DNA from: Selaginella moellendorffii
Taxonomy: Eukaryota > Streptophyta > Lycopodiopsida > Selaginellales > Selaginellaceae
Assembly (NCBI RefSeq): GCF_000143415.4
Contig: NW_003314288.1
Location: 1,172,677 to 1,236,676 of the forward strand
Length of the DNA stretch: 64,000 nt
Direction of reading: 5' to 3'
The notes under the pieces were generated by a model. It was not told the DNA's origin. It did no database searches and saw only the letters and a list, made by a program, of their open reading frames with translations. Both the position numbers and the translations under genes were made by a program. Shown here one piece after another: positions 9,641 to 19,339 of the stretch. Position 1 is the stretch's first letter, and every line of letters starts with the position of its first letter.

Positions 9641-10326
9641 TCTTGTTTTGTTTGGCAGTCTTGTACGCGTCTATGTCTACTCTACAAGCTTTGTCTTCCG
9701 ATCCCGATCTTGTCCGAGACTTTTGTGTGGCAGACCTCGACCATCCGCGTATCCCTGCACGAGTATCCCTGCAAGCCGTATGCCAACGTGACGATCGACG
9801 ACTTCGTCTTCAGCGGCTTGCTCACTCCTGCCGACCCCAGCCTGGGCCCCTCGGGCACCAGCGTCACTCCAGCCTTCGTCGAGACTTTTCCAGGACTCCA
9901 TCGTTTGCTCGGCTCGACTTTGTGGAGGGTGGCCTCATCCCGCCTCACACGCATCCTCGCGCCTCCGAGTTCGTCTACATCACCCTAGGTCGCTTCTACG
10001 CTGGATTCATCGACACAGCCAACAGGGCGTTTGCGAGAGTTTACTCCAAGGGCGTTTGCGAGAGTTTACTTCAAGGGCGAGGTGATGATCTTCCCGAGGG
10101 GTCTCATCCACTGGCAGCTCAATGTGGGAGAGGGTTCAGCGTCGGCTTTTGCAGTGCTAACAGCGAGAAGCCCGGCTTTCAGACCATAGCTCCGTCCATG
10201 TTCGGGAGTGGTGTCACGGAAGAAGTTCTCCAAAAGGCATTTCGGCTGGACGCTCAGACTGTGCACAGGCTTGTCGAAGAGTTTGTTCCCATGGCTGAAT
10301 TCATCCGAGGCACAGTACGGTCGTGA
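9631..10326 (+). pseudogene. Germin-like protein pseudogene 2 (frameshifted, frame still open)
   Basis: A 231-codon frame runs from ATG 9631 to the TGA at 10324-10326, with a good signal-peptide start (MATFLFCLAVLYASM). The middle is out of frame. The conserved SCKPYANVTIDDFVFSGLL is read in another frame at about 9770-9900. The correct frame returns at FARLDFVEGGLIPPHTH and contains the first cupin motif (HTH-x4-E). A 25-bp tandem duplication (GGCGTTTGCGAGAGTTTACT twice, about 10026-10075) shifts the frame again, so the second cupin motif (GEVMIFPRGLIHW-type) is lost in translation. Because the frame stays open across all of this, automatic gene callers may report a full-length protein; it would not fold as a cupin. 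Confidence 0.8.
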
Positions 10327-10484
10327 TTAAATTCATTGTAGAGCAATAACACAATGTTACTCAAATGGAATCTAGTTTTAATCGACCACTTTCATCTTAA
10401 TCTTTTGATCTACTTGTTAATTCGCAGTGAATGGCGGCAAGTTCTGTATAAACTGCGGACGTAGACTTGGTGCTCGGCAGAAAA

Positions 10485-10706
10485 ATGGCAGGGTTGTTTT
10501 GCTTCTCAGCCTTGTTCTTGATGCTCACTCTCGCCACAGCAAGTTTCATGCTAGGATCGCATGTCTTTTGCGTTGCGGACCTGCATTGTCCGCTGCTCAC
10601 CAACAACAACTACTCGTGCAAACCATACCCCAACGTGACGATCGACGACTTCGTCTTCAGCGGCTTGCTCGTTCAATTGCTGGTCGAACAATTGAACCCA
10701 TCATGA
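10485..10706 (+). pseudogene. Germin-like pseudogene, truncated after the N-terminal 55 residues
   Basis: ATG 10485 starts MAGLFCFSALFLMLTLATAS (signal peptide), then FCVADLHCPLL, YSCKPYPNV and TIDDFVFSGLL, closely matching the intact gene at 15876. Similarity breaks at about 10668, right after SGLL, where new sequence containing the inverted pair GTTCAATTG/CAATTGAAC begins; a stop follows at 10704-10706. No cupin motif remains. The upstream TATAAA-containing leader is also shared with the intact gene, showing that a two-gene germin unit was duplicated. A 73-residue secreted product is possible but unlikely to be functional. Confidence 0.75.
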
Positions 10707-11550
10707 CTGGTCCATGTGTCTCCATCTGGTCTCCAGGCTTTGCGAAAGCTTTGGCCAAAACTATGGTTAGTCAGCACGCATGCAACTACAGAACAGCCAT
10801 GAAGGTGTGTAGGCAAGCCTGTTGTAAATGCTTGTAGAGGCCTTTAGCCAGGAAACATCATGTTCAGGTTCTTCTAGACTCTGCCTCTTATACTCTCTCT
10901 CTCTCTTGGGGTCATTGAGTTTCCCCAGCATGCTGCAAGACAACACCATCTTCCCCTCAGCAAGAGTGTCATGTCATGGCATAGGAATTCCTTGCACATC
11001 CTCTCACAAGACCAAACTCTCTTAGAAATGAGCCCTAACATGTCTTCGATTTTGACACCCTTGGACACAGGAATCTACATGCAAAGTTTCCTGCTAAGAT
11101 CACCTGTTTAAAACACTCATAAACACTTCAACCCATGGGTGAATTTATATATTAACTATGTGGCTTTCCCCTTGTGATCTATTTGTCAATTGGCAGCATC
11201 TTTTGAGGCTAAGGAATAGAGAGAGGAACAGGTTGACAGTGAATCCGGTGAAGGATGAGACTTAAGAAAGGAAACAAGTTAAAGATAATTTATAGAAGTT
11301 GTCTTACATAATAAGTAATCAAATAGATCAATGATTATTGCATATTTCACGAAGCCAAAATAGCAACTGCTGCAAGGTGTTATTAAACTGAATCCCTAAT
11401 ACATAATCGAACTTATATAGGGGAAAGTTAGTCATCTAATCTCTAATAACTACTACTTTACATTTTCTATAAACAATATCTATAAACAATATCTATTGTT
11501 TATAGAAATGCCAGATAAAACACAAGATTAATATCAAAACTATCATAATG
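10707..11550. other. Intergenic, AT-rich, small inverted repeat
   Basis: No gene recognised. At about 11466-11508 the sequence TTCTATAAACAATATC appears with its inverted counterpart ATTGTTTATAGAA, able to form a hairpin. Confidence 0.4.
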
Positions 11551-12420
11551 TTTCAAAAATAAAGGTCGCAAAAAAGGCTTTGAAAAACTATCAACCACCA
11601 TATATTGTGTAGTAACTGATGCCATAATGATATTCCTCTTTCGTATTTCAAATCAAACTTAGTGATAGAGTGTTAATATGTTTAAACTTTGAGTGAAGAG
11701 TAAGATCTTTAGCCAAAATAATAGTAAATTGATTATCGCAATATAAAGATGTGGGGAGTGACAAAAAATATCCCAAGTCAATAAGTAATCTATCAAGTCA
11801 TATGATTTATCGAGTGGCTAAACTAACTACAAACATATTTTGCTTTTGTAGAAGGTATTGCTATCTAATGTTAACATTTAGAAAACCAAGCCACAACACC
11901 AAAATTTATAAATAAACATGAGCCACTTGTAAATCAACGAGAGTCATCAACTACACTAGCCCAAGTTGAATTAGTGTAAGCTGATAATATCACAAAACAA
12001 ATATAAATGATCCCATGATTAATGGCGCCTTGAAGATATTGAAGAATTAATTTTACCTCCAATAAATAATTTGCAGAGTTGTGAGTATTGCCTCAAGGAA
12101 TTAACAATATATTTGATATCTAGCTGAATAACATTACTAATGTACATCAGTGTACCAACTAACTTTTGATACTCTAAAACATTAGTAAAGGCAGTAGAAG
12201 TCTGAGGCTTTGGAGATGTAAGAATTGACTGTGATTTATTTCCAAAATATAATAAAGCATCACAAATATACTTAAAAGAATAAAGCCTGAAACAACCTTA
12301 ACAAAATCTAAAATGAAATTTAAAGGAGAATACTTTGATCAAAATTATGCATGACCTCAATGCCTAGAAATAACATATAGAACCACCATCAACCATGTCA
12401 AAAGCTATGCTTAACTAGGA
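11550..12420 (-). pseudogene. Ty1/copia retrotransposon remnant (RT end and RNase H)
   Basis: On the minus strand, broken frames encode YQKLVGTLMYISNVIQLDI (about 12190-12110; copia RT C-terminus), then AYTNSTWASVVDDSR and FTSGSCLFINFGVVAWFSK (about 11970-11870; the DW-x-G...R-x-STSG...WSSKK region), then LYCDNQFTIILAKD (about 11755-11715; the CDN-x-A-x2-LA-x-NP region). Multiple stops interrupt it. No LTRs were found. This is the only copia-type trace in the window. Confidence 0.72.
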
Positions 12421-13075
12421 CTTGATATTGGCAAAAAAAACTAAAGCTACTTGTCATGAAATGACATGAAGAGCACAAAGGAGTAGGGAGTCCCTTTAAA
12501 ATAAAGATTTGAATTTGCAGATTCTTGAACTCTACTCCTCTAATACCAATTATTAGAACCTAATAAAAAATTACCACATTGACGTAGAGAAAATTACCAT
12601 CCATCCACCCTTAAGCCCTCTATACCATTGCTCACAGTTTGAAACTCTTCTCCACTTAAAGAAGAATCAATTTTATATAAACCAAGTATGTGCTGCTTGT
12701 TTCAGTGGGAAAGAAGTGAACATGATCATATGTGGGAATGATTGATTGAGCCTAGGGAGAACCAGAAGAAGAAAAACAATTGAGCAAGGATGTTGGTCAG
12801 GATGCAAGTTGTAGTGGCTGGTCTAATGCTAGGTTGCAAAGTGTTAATAATGATTACACTAAGCTTCCTGTGGAGCTGGAAGAGCTCATTGACTAGGCAG
12901 TTGAGACTCATGCAGAGTTGGATTCGTTTCAGTTGTTTAACCAGTGGTTTCTCGAGTTGATATTCAATATCTTGACATCTTGATGTAGAAACCCATCATC
13001 CAAAGAATGTTTTAGGCAATTCAGTGAAGCCAATAACCCAAGTCAGATTCTTGGCAACTGTAAACACTCTTACCT
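12421..13075. other. Intergenic, no gene seen
   Basis: AT-rich. A short plus-strand open stretch at about 12750-12970 (containing LPVELEELID) has one stop and is not recognised. Confidence 0.35.
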
Positions 13076-13309
13076 CTAAGTTAAATCTCTATGTCTTTTT
13101 AAAGATTTGAGCACAACATTCAGCATCTTTCTGGGCATCCAGACATTCAGCGGCAAATTGCCTTGAAGTGCCTCACTCACAATGTAAGGGCCAACAGCCC
13201 ATGGTGCCAATTTTCTTTTCCTTGTGCTAGGTTCTTCAGTGAAAATTGACGCTCCTACAGGCCAATCTTGGTTTTCATTCAGTTGTCCATCACCTTTAAA
13301 AATTGGCAA
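13076..13309 (-). pseudogene. Possible gypsy integrase C-terminal scrap
   Basis: Minus-strand frame with KRKLAPWAVGPYIVSEALQG and LNVVLKSLKRH. It resembles the R-KL-x-P-x-[WY]-x-GPY-x-[VI] segment that follows integrase in Ty3/gypsy elements, but is short and isolated. Weak call. Confidence 0.3.
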
Positions 13310-14058
13310 TTTGGTTAAATCCTATCCTTTGGCCATCGTTGACTGATCTATAATAAAACACCTTTGGAGGAGGAATTCTAGGCCCTTTTAACACCGAAGG
13401 GATAACATGAAAAACATGGAACTAGCTGGCACATGCAGATCCTATCTGATACACACTTGGTACCTTCCTTGCTGCGTCCTGTGACGATTGAAAGAATATA
13501 TTGGTTCTTCAGTTGTGGGGTCAGACTGATATCTCCACAGGACCTCAACCCCCTCAAACGCTCTTGACTGGAAAGAAGAAATATGGCTAGCCATTCTTCT
13601 ATTCACTCTTTCGATGGCTAAAATAGAATAGATATTTTAGATGTTTGTTTCAACACAACTTGGCCTTGGTACAACATGCGTTCGTGTCCACAGTTCTACT
13701 TTGGACTTCAAAGGACAACAACATTGACTAGACTCTCTTGAAATTATTGATCGGCTTGGGTTTTGGAGCTTGCAGACTAGGCAGTTCTTACCTTATCCAA
13801 CACCAGTGCCGGCTAAACACAGCCAAAAAAGACTGTATAGATATACTAGAACAATTGATTGAACTTTTTGTTTACGGCATCAATTCTTCTTAGTGCCTGG
13901 AGACAAGAATCTTGTAAACTCTCGAGATGAAATTAAATAGATTAATAACAACACAAACAACATTTTACATTGCATGAATTCTTTTTATTCTAATACATTT
14001 CTTAAGACCCTGGTGCAACGTGGTGTTTATTCTTACTAGAATTTTGGGTCCGGAGATC

Positions 14059-14301
14059 TCAGTTTTTCCAGCAGCGGCCATTGCGCCAGCTCCAGCCGCT
14101 CTGGCATTGGTGGCAGCTTCCGCCATACCAATACCAGCTTTTCGGGCAGCGGTGACAACCATTGTCATACCAGTACCACCCTCTCTGGCAGCGCTGGGCA
14201 GCAACCTTTGCGATTCCTCCCACGTCCACTCCCATGGCCAGCATCATCACAAATATGGCAACAAGCCCAAGGGAAACCAGCTGAGTCTTGCTCATCGCCA
14301 T
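14059..14301 (-). CDS. Small secreted Cys/Trp-rich peptide with three 14-residue WYWY repeats
   Basis: An 80-residue product from ATG 14301 (a second ATG two codons on gives 78). Residues 1 to about 30 form a hydrophobic signal-like leader (LVSLGLVAIFVMMLAMGV). The mature part has six cysteines at 38, 49, 52, 63, 66 and 77, giving C-x10-C-x2-C-x10-C-x2-C-x10-C. Each C-x10-C unit carries a paired-tryptophan core: CQRGWYWYDNGC, CPKSWYWYGGSC and CQSGWSWRNGRC. It could form three small disulfide-closed aromatic loops. I do not recognise the family. A secreted antimicrobial or signalling peptide is a guess from size, leader and cysteine content. A decayed copy lies at 8580-8793, on the same strand and also among germin-like genes, which supports it having been a real gene. 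Intronless. Confidence 0.65.
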   Translation of the reverse strand: MAMSKTQLVSLGLVAIFVMMLAMGVDVGGIAKVAAQRCQRGWYWYDNGCHRCPKSWYWYGGSCHQCQSGWSWRNGRCWKN

Positions 14302-14454
14302 TGCTATATACTTTGAACACACTGCTACTGCAAGTGAAAAAAGAAAACAATAAACCAAATCAGCACTCTACAGAGCTTCGAAGATCTCTGTCTGACCTTT
14401 GAGGATTGGCACTGGATAGAAGAGTGAATGTAGAAACCTCTCTTGAGAGGGGTA

Positions 14455-14463
14455 TCTATATAT
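14455..14463 (-). promoter_or_regulatory. TATA box of the WYWY peptide gene
   Basis: CATATATAG on the minus strand, about 155 bp upstream of the ATG at 14301. Confidence 0.4.
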
Positions 14464-14639
14464 GCCCTTGCAACGACCGAGCAAGTTTCCGCGTGCATTT
14501 TTGGCGGATAACAACGTGTCTCGGTTGACGCGCGCGCCGTGCATAGACTTGGTCTTGGGAAGGATCGGAATCGTTGACAAATTGGTTTCCTAAGTACTCT
14601 CGATAATACGGAAAAGTATAAGGTTTCCAATCTTGTTTT

Positions 14640-15095
14640 CTTCCTTCCATATCAAGTCTGTAACGCAACTCTCTGGTCATCTAGTTCAATAAGCAAATAT
14701 GACTAAACACTTGCGAGAGGACAATAATGCTAATTTTCTACTGTCGTTGATCAATTTGCAAGAGGTGGGACGCCTGAGAGTCTGATCGAGCTCTCAGGAT
14801 GCAAACCAGGCATCGTGGAATAACGGATTCATCTTCCGTGATTTTTACATGCTGTAAAAGAAATGTTGCGCGTGCAAGTCCATCTGCTGGCAAAGGAATA
14901 TTCATCAAGAGATCCTCAGCCTCTCCAATGAGAGAGCAAAAAAAAGTTTGCATGCTATCATCGACTTGCTAAAGTTGGGAGCAACGTGGCAGCACTTCTG
15001 CTTTTTCGAAGCTGCATTATATTCTGGACTTGGACCTGGCAAAGTTATGTAGTTTGATCCTCCAAATCCAACGACATAGCCATATGGCGACTTTC
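14640..15095 (+). repeat. Second copy of the 9205-9640 block
   Basis: Starts AAGTCTGTAACGCAACTCTC and continues through GCATCGTGGAATAACGG to ACATAGCCATATGGCGAC. It includes a shorter DNAJC9 3'-end scrap at about 14928-14960 (CCAATGAGAGAGCAAAAAAAAG). It leads directly into germin-like pseudogene 3, as the first copy leads into pseudogene 2. Confidence 0.7.
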
Positions 15096-15709
15096 TTATT
15101 TTGTTTTGCAGTCTTGTACGCATCTATGTCTACTCTACAAGTTTTGTCTTCCGATCCCGATCCTGTTCGAGACTTTTGTGTGGCAGATCTCGACTATCCG
15201 CAGCTCAACGAGCAAGCCGTATGCCAATGTGACGATCGACGACTCCGTCTTCAGCGGCCTGCTCACTCCTGCCGACCCCAGCCTGGGCCCCTCGGGCACC
15301 AGCGTCACTCCAGCCTTCGTCGAGACTTTTCCGGGACTCCATCGTTTGCTCGGCTCGACTTTGTGGAGGGTGGCCTCATCCGCGTTCGTCTACATCACCC
15401 GGGGTCGCTTGTACGCTGGATTCATCGACACAGCCAACAGGGCGTTTGCGAGAGTTTACTCCAAAGGCGAGGTGATGATCTTCCCGAGGGGTCTCATCCA
15501 CTGGCAGCTCAATGTGTCCAGCGTCGGGTTTTGCCGTGCTAAACAGCGAGAAGCCCGGGTTTCAGACCATAGCTCCGCCCATGTTCGGGAGTGGTGTCGC
15601 GGAAGAAGTTCTCCAAAAGGCATTTCGGCTGGACGCTCGGACTGTACACAGGCTTGTCGAAGAGTTTGTTCCCATCGCTGAATTCATCCGAGGCACAGTA
15701 AGGCCGTGA
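15084..15709 (+). pseudogene. Germin-like protein pseudogene 3, lacking the HTH metal site
   Basis: ATG 15084 starts MATFLFCFAVLYASMSTLQ and continues to FCVADLDYPQLNE, where a frame change is needed to read SKPYANVTIDDSVFSGLLTP. After ETFPGLH another shift precedes FVYITRGRLYAGF and GEVMIFPRGLIHWQLN. Compared with pseudogene 2, 26 bp are missing at about 15380, exactly where PHTHPRASE should be. Two His and one Glu metal ligands are therefore deleted while the second cupin motif remains. The end (MFGSGVAEEVLQKAF ... RGTVRP) matches pseudogene 2. Closest relative is pseudogene 2. Confidence 0.82.
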
Positions 15710-15840
15710 TTAAATTTATTGTAGAACAATAACAGAATAATACATCCATCGACCACTTTCATCTTAGGAAAACTTTCGATTTGCATGGAGGCGATCTTTC
15801 GATCTACTTGTTAACTCGCAGTGAATGGCGGCAAGTTCTG

Positions 15841-15846
15841 TATAAA
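15841..15846 (+). promoter_or_regulatory. TATA box of the intact germin-like gene
   Basis: TATAAA, only 30 bp before the ATG, which implies a very short 5' UTR or a start upstream of it. The same element is present at the same place before the truncated copy at 10485. Confidence 0.4.
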
Positions 15847-15875
15847 CCGGACGTAGATTTGGTGACGGCAACAAA

Positions 15876-16556
15876 ATGGCAGCGTTGTTTTGCTTCGCAG
15901 CCTCGTTCTTGATGACCTCCCTCTCGCCACTGCAAGTTTCATGCTCGGATCGTGATCCACTCCATGACTTCTGCGTCGCGGACCTGCATTGTCCCCTGCT
16001 CAACAACAACGACTACTCGTGCAAGCCATACCCCAACGTGACGATCGACGACTTCGTCTTCAGCGGCTTGCTCACTCCTCTGGATCCCAGCCAGAGCACG
16101 TCCGGAGCGATCGCCACTCCAGGCGACGTGAACACGTTCCCGGGACTCCACACGCAAGGTTTCTCCTTCGCCCAGCTCGACTTTGTGGAGCGCGGGCTCA
16201 TCTCCCCTCACACACATCCTCGGGCCTCCGAGTTCGTGTATATCCTCCACGGGGACTTGTATGCGGGGTTTGTGGACGCGGGTAACCGGGTATTCGCGCG
16301 AGTGTACCACGCGGGGGAGGTGATGATCTTCCCGAGGGGTCTCATCCACTGGCAGCTCAACGTTGGACGCGGGAGAGCGTCGGCGCTGGCGGTGCTCAAC
16401 AGTGAGAAGCCGGGATTTCAGATCATATCCTTGTCCATGTTTGGGAGTAGCATCGCGGATGAAGTTCTTGAGAAGACGTTCCGGTTGGAGGCCGAGACCG
16501 TGGACAGGCTCGTCAAGTTCTTCACGCCCATAGCTGAAGTCGTGAAAGGGAACTAG
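15876..16556 (+). CDS. Germin-like protein (cupin), intact
   Basis: Intronless, 226 residues, the usual size for germin-like proteins. The start ATG opens a signal peptide (MAALFCFAASFLMTS). Cys33 and Cys39/Cys49 correspond to the N-terminal disulfide region (DFCVADLHCP, YSCKPYPNV). Cupin motif 1 is GLISPHTHPRASEFVYILHG with His112, His114 and Glu119. Motif 2 is GEVMIFPRGLIHWQLN with His158. All four Mn ligands are therefore present. Germin-like proteins are secreted, oligomeric, stress-stable wall proteins; some are oxalate oxidases or superoxide dismutases, and the actual activity here cannot be read from sequence. It is the only intact member of a cluster with three pseudogenes and one truncated copy. 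Its 3' end faces that of the PPR gene at 16610 across 53 bp. Confidence 0.92.
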   Translation: MAALFCFAASFLMTSLSPLQVSCSDRDPLHDFCVADLHCPLLNNNDYSCKPYPNVTIDDFVFSGLLTPLDPSQSTSGAIATPGDVNTFPGLHTQGFSFAQLDFVERGLISPHTHPRASEFVYILHGDLYAGFVDAGNRVFARVYHAGEVMIFPRGLIHWQLNVGRGRASALAVLNSEKPGFQIISLSMFGSSIADEVLEKTFRLEAETVDRLVKFFTPIAEVVKGN

Positions 16557-16609
16557 AAGTAGCTCCAGATCTTAGTTTCCTTGCAAGTTCCTTGCTCCTT
16601 TTGGAACCG

Positions 16610-18538
16610 CTAATGTAGCGAAGTGTTTCGTTGGATATCAGAGATGAGCACGTATGGAGCCGAGCTCTCCTCGGACAAGTCCGTGGCAACCTCGGCTGCC
16701 TGGGCCGCTCCTCGGGCATCCCTCTGGACTTTGCAAGCAGCAAGAAGCGTGTCCCAGGCCACGAGATCCGGCACAAACGGCATGGTGGCGATGAGCTCCT
16801 CGGCAGCTTCCAGCTTCCCGGAGCGCGCGAGGATGTCTACCATGCACGAGTAGTGAACCCGTGATGGGTTCAATCCAAAGTCGTTTTGCATCGACACGAA
16901 CAGGCTCCAGCCTTGCTCCAGCTTCCCAACGTGGCTGCAAGCAGCGAGAATGCTCATGAACGCAATGTCGTTGGAGCTGATGCCCTCCACGGCCATGCAT
17001 TTGAAAAGCTCCATGGCCCTAGCGCTGTGTCCGCACTGGGCATGCGCTGCAACAATCGCATTCCACGATACCAAGTCCCTTTGGGGCATTGTGCTGAAGA
17101 ACTTCCGCGCTTCAACCATATGGCCTCGCTGGGCATATGCCGCCACCATGGACGTCCATGAAACTATGTCCTGCTTGGGCATCCCATAGAGTATCAACTT
17201 GGCTTCGTATACATGTCCGTTGCTAGCAAAGGCCTTCTCGATCGTGTTCCAGGATATCAAGTCTCGCTCTGGCATGGTATCAAACAACTCCTTGGCATTC
17301 ACAAGATACCCTTGTTGGGCATATGCGTCAATCATACAGTTGTATGTCGCTACATCTCTATCCCTCTCACTCATCCGATCGAAGATGCTCTTGGATTCCT
17401 CAACATAACCTCTCTGGGCATACCCATTCAAGAGGAGATTCCAAGACACAACGTCTCGCTCCTCCATCCCTTCAAACAGTGCTCTCGCTTCCTTGAGGTA
17501 ATTGTTTTGGATGTAAGCCGAGATCAAAGCGTTATAAGACACGATGTTTCTCGGCCGAGGCATCATCTCGAACACGTTTCTAGCAGCGTCAGGATCGCTA
17601 TTTTGGCCATAAGCAGTGATCATACAGTTCCAGGCCACGACATCCTTGTTGGGCATTTTGTCAAAGAGATTCTCGGCCTCACGAATATTACCTCTTTGTG
17701 AATATCCCCCCACCATGGTCGTCCAAGACACCACCGTCCTCTGCGGCATCTTTTCGAAGAGGTATCTGGCCTCCTCCATTTGCCCGTCTTGGACATGGCC
17801 TTGTATCATAGACGACCACGTCACAACATTCCTTTCGGGCATTCGCGTAAACAAAGCCTTGGCCTTCTCGAGATCCCCATTCGCGACATAAGCTTGGATC
17901 ATGGCCGTCCACGCCACTACATCGCGCTCCTCCTTTATGTTCTCAAACAAAGCCTCGGCTTCTTCCACATGCCCTTTCCTGGAAAATGCTGTGACGAGGG
18001 CAGTCTGCGCGACGATCGTCTTCACGGGCATCCGATCAAACCAATCCTTGGCAGAAGCTATATTTCCACTGCGGATGCAAAGCGTGATCATCACATTCCA
18101 AGAGATCTCGTTCTTCTCTGGAGCCAATTCGAAAATCTCTCGCGCTTTATCAAGATGCCCATTTTCGGCATATGCCGTGACGATCGAGTTCCACGTCGAG
18201 GCATCTCGCCGGAGCATCCCATCGAACGTTCTGCGCGCTCGATCTAGATCTTTCGCCTGTGCGTAGGCCTGGATCATGATGTTGGAGGAGAAGAGCTTAG
18301 GATTCTCTATGGATTCGAAGATTGCGCGGGCGTCATCGACGCTGCCGCATTTGCCATACATCTGGACAAGCAGATTCGCGAGGTATTTGTTGCGGCGGTG
18401 CTCGCTCTGCGCAATGCGGGCGTGGATTTGCCTCCCCTGTGACAGATCCCGGCAGTTCTTGAGCAGTGCTCCCCAGGAGAGCAAGCAATCCTCTGAGGTG
18501 TCTGTGGAAATCACGAAATTGGGGAAGAGCAATGCCAT
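16610..18538 (-). CDS. PPR protein, tandem S-type repeats, E1-terminated
   Basis: Intronless, 642 residues from ATG 18538. After an N-terminal L-type motif (LLKNCRDLSQGRQIHARI) about 15 motifs of roughly 31 residues follow, typified by RNVVTWSSMIQGHVQDGQ and QRTVVSWTTMVGGYSQRG. Then come P/L motifs and an E1-like end (RVHYSCMVDILARSGK, then VAWDTLLAACK). No DYW domain. It probably acts in an organelle as an RNA-binding specificity factor. Its architecture is very like the PPR gene at 350-3370. The short N-terminus (MALLFPNFVISTDTSED) is not a strong transit peptide. Confidence 0.9.
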   Translation of the reverse strand: MALLFPNFVISTDTSEDCLLSWGALLKNCRDLSQGRQIHARIAQSEHRRNKYLANLLVQMYGKCGSVDDARAIFESIENPKLFSSNIMIQAYAQAKDLDRARRTFDGMLRRDASTWNSIVTAYAENGHLDKAREIFELAPEKNEISWNVMITLCIRSGNIASAKDWFDRMPVKTIVAQTALVTAFSRKGHVEEAEALFENIKEERDVVAWTAMIQAYVANGDLEKAKALFTRMPERNVVTWSSMIQGHVQDGQMEEARYLFEKMPQRTVVSWTTMVGGYSQRGNIREAENLFDKMPNKDVVAWNCMITAYGQNSDPDAARNVFEMMPRPRNIVSYNALISAYIQNNYLKEARALFEGMEERDVVSWNLLLNGYAQRGYVEESKSIFDRMSERDRDVATYNCMIDAYAQQGYLVNAKELFDTMPERDLISWNTIEKAFASNGHVYEAKLILYGMPKQDIVSWTSMVAAYAQRGHMVEARKFFSTMPQRDLVSWNAIVAAHAQCGHSARAMELFKCMAVEGISSNDIAFMSILAACSHVGKLEQGWSLFVSMQNDFGLNPSRVHYSCMVDILARSGKLEAAEELIATMPFVPDLVAWDTLLAACKVQRDARGAAQAAEVATDLSEESSAPYVLISDIQRNTSLH

Positions 18539-19088
18539 AAACTTTGCTGGATCTCACACGCATTCGCGAGGTATTCCTTGCAAGAATCCGGGCGCGACCT
18601 CCACAGTTCTTGAGAATCCTGGACGGAGAAAGAACATTCCAATCTAGCTTGGAGATCACGGCTAAGAAGAAGAAGATAATCCATCTTACATAATATCTAT
18701 ACTGGATTAGTAAACAGAAGTCATAAAGGTCAAGTACAAGAGACTTGTTATAATGAAACTTCAAACAATTAAACACTGAATAGAGGAAATTGCTAAGCCA
18801 AAGTCCACCAAGATCATTGCATTTATACTATTTACGACTCCAGCAAAAACAAACATAAACTACTCATCCTCCATTAATTCTATATTGCATGTTATGAAAG
18901 AGAGTAGAGAAGAGAGAATAGGAGGACTTTCGTTATTTGTTGGTGATAGAGAAGCACAAGAAATAGAACTCCTATTATCCATAAATGTCAAAAGAGCATA
19001 AGAATATTTTTTAGTATGTTATTGACATTTGGCACAAGTTCCAGTGTTATATCCCCATCCATGACATTCCTTACATCATGAACAATTG
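18539..19088. other. Intergenic, no gene seen
   Basis: AT-rich flank between the PPR gene and the G1 retrotransposon. The last five bases (AATTG, 19084-19088) are the G1 target-site duplication. Confidence 0.5.
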
Positions 19089-19306
19089 TGTTATGACATG
19101 GCATGAAAAGTCAACAATTTAATCTTTTTAAACTAGACTACACTTCCTCTTGAGGTTCCTCATTGCCCAACCACCCCTGAACTACCTCAAAAGCTCACCA
19201 CTCCACGGTGAGTTCTAAGGTAGGTTAAGCTTTTTACCTTAACATGCCTTCATAAACCCTTGAGCTTGATTGATGTTGACCATGTGGTCAAAATTGGCAC
19301 TTAACA
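19089..19306 (-). repeat. G1 3' LTR
   Basis: About 218 bp, TGTTATGACATG ... CACTTAACA; matches 43262-43451 with substitutions and small indels. Confidence 0.85.
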
Positions 19307-19339
19307 ATTCTTCCCTTCAACAAAGTCTTTGTCCCAAGG

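Noticed and set aside
9631-10326. Intact 231-residue germin-like protein
   Set aside because: The frame is open, but its middle and second motif are out of frame relative to all germin-like proteins.
14325-14680. Minus-strand open frames upstream of the WYWY peptide
   Set aside because: They overlap the promoter and leader, start at non-ATG codons or have random composition.
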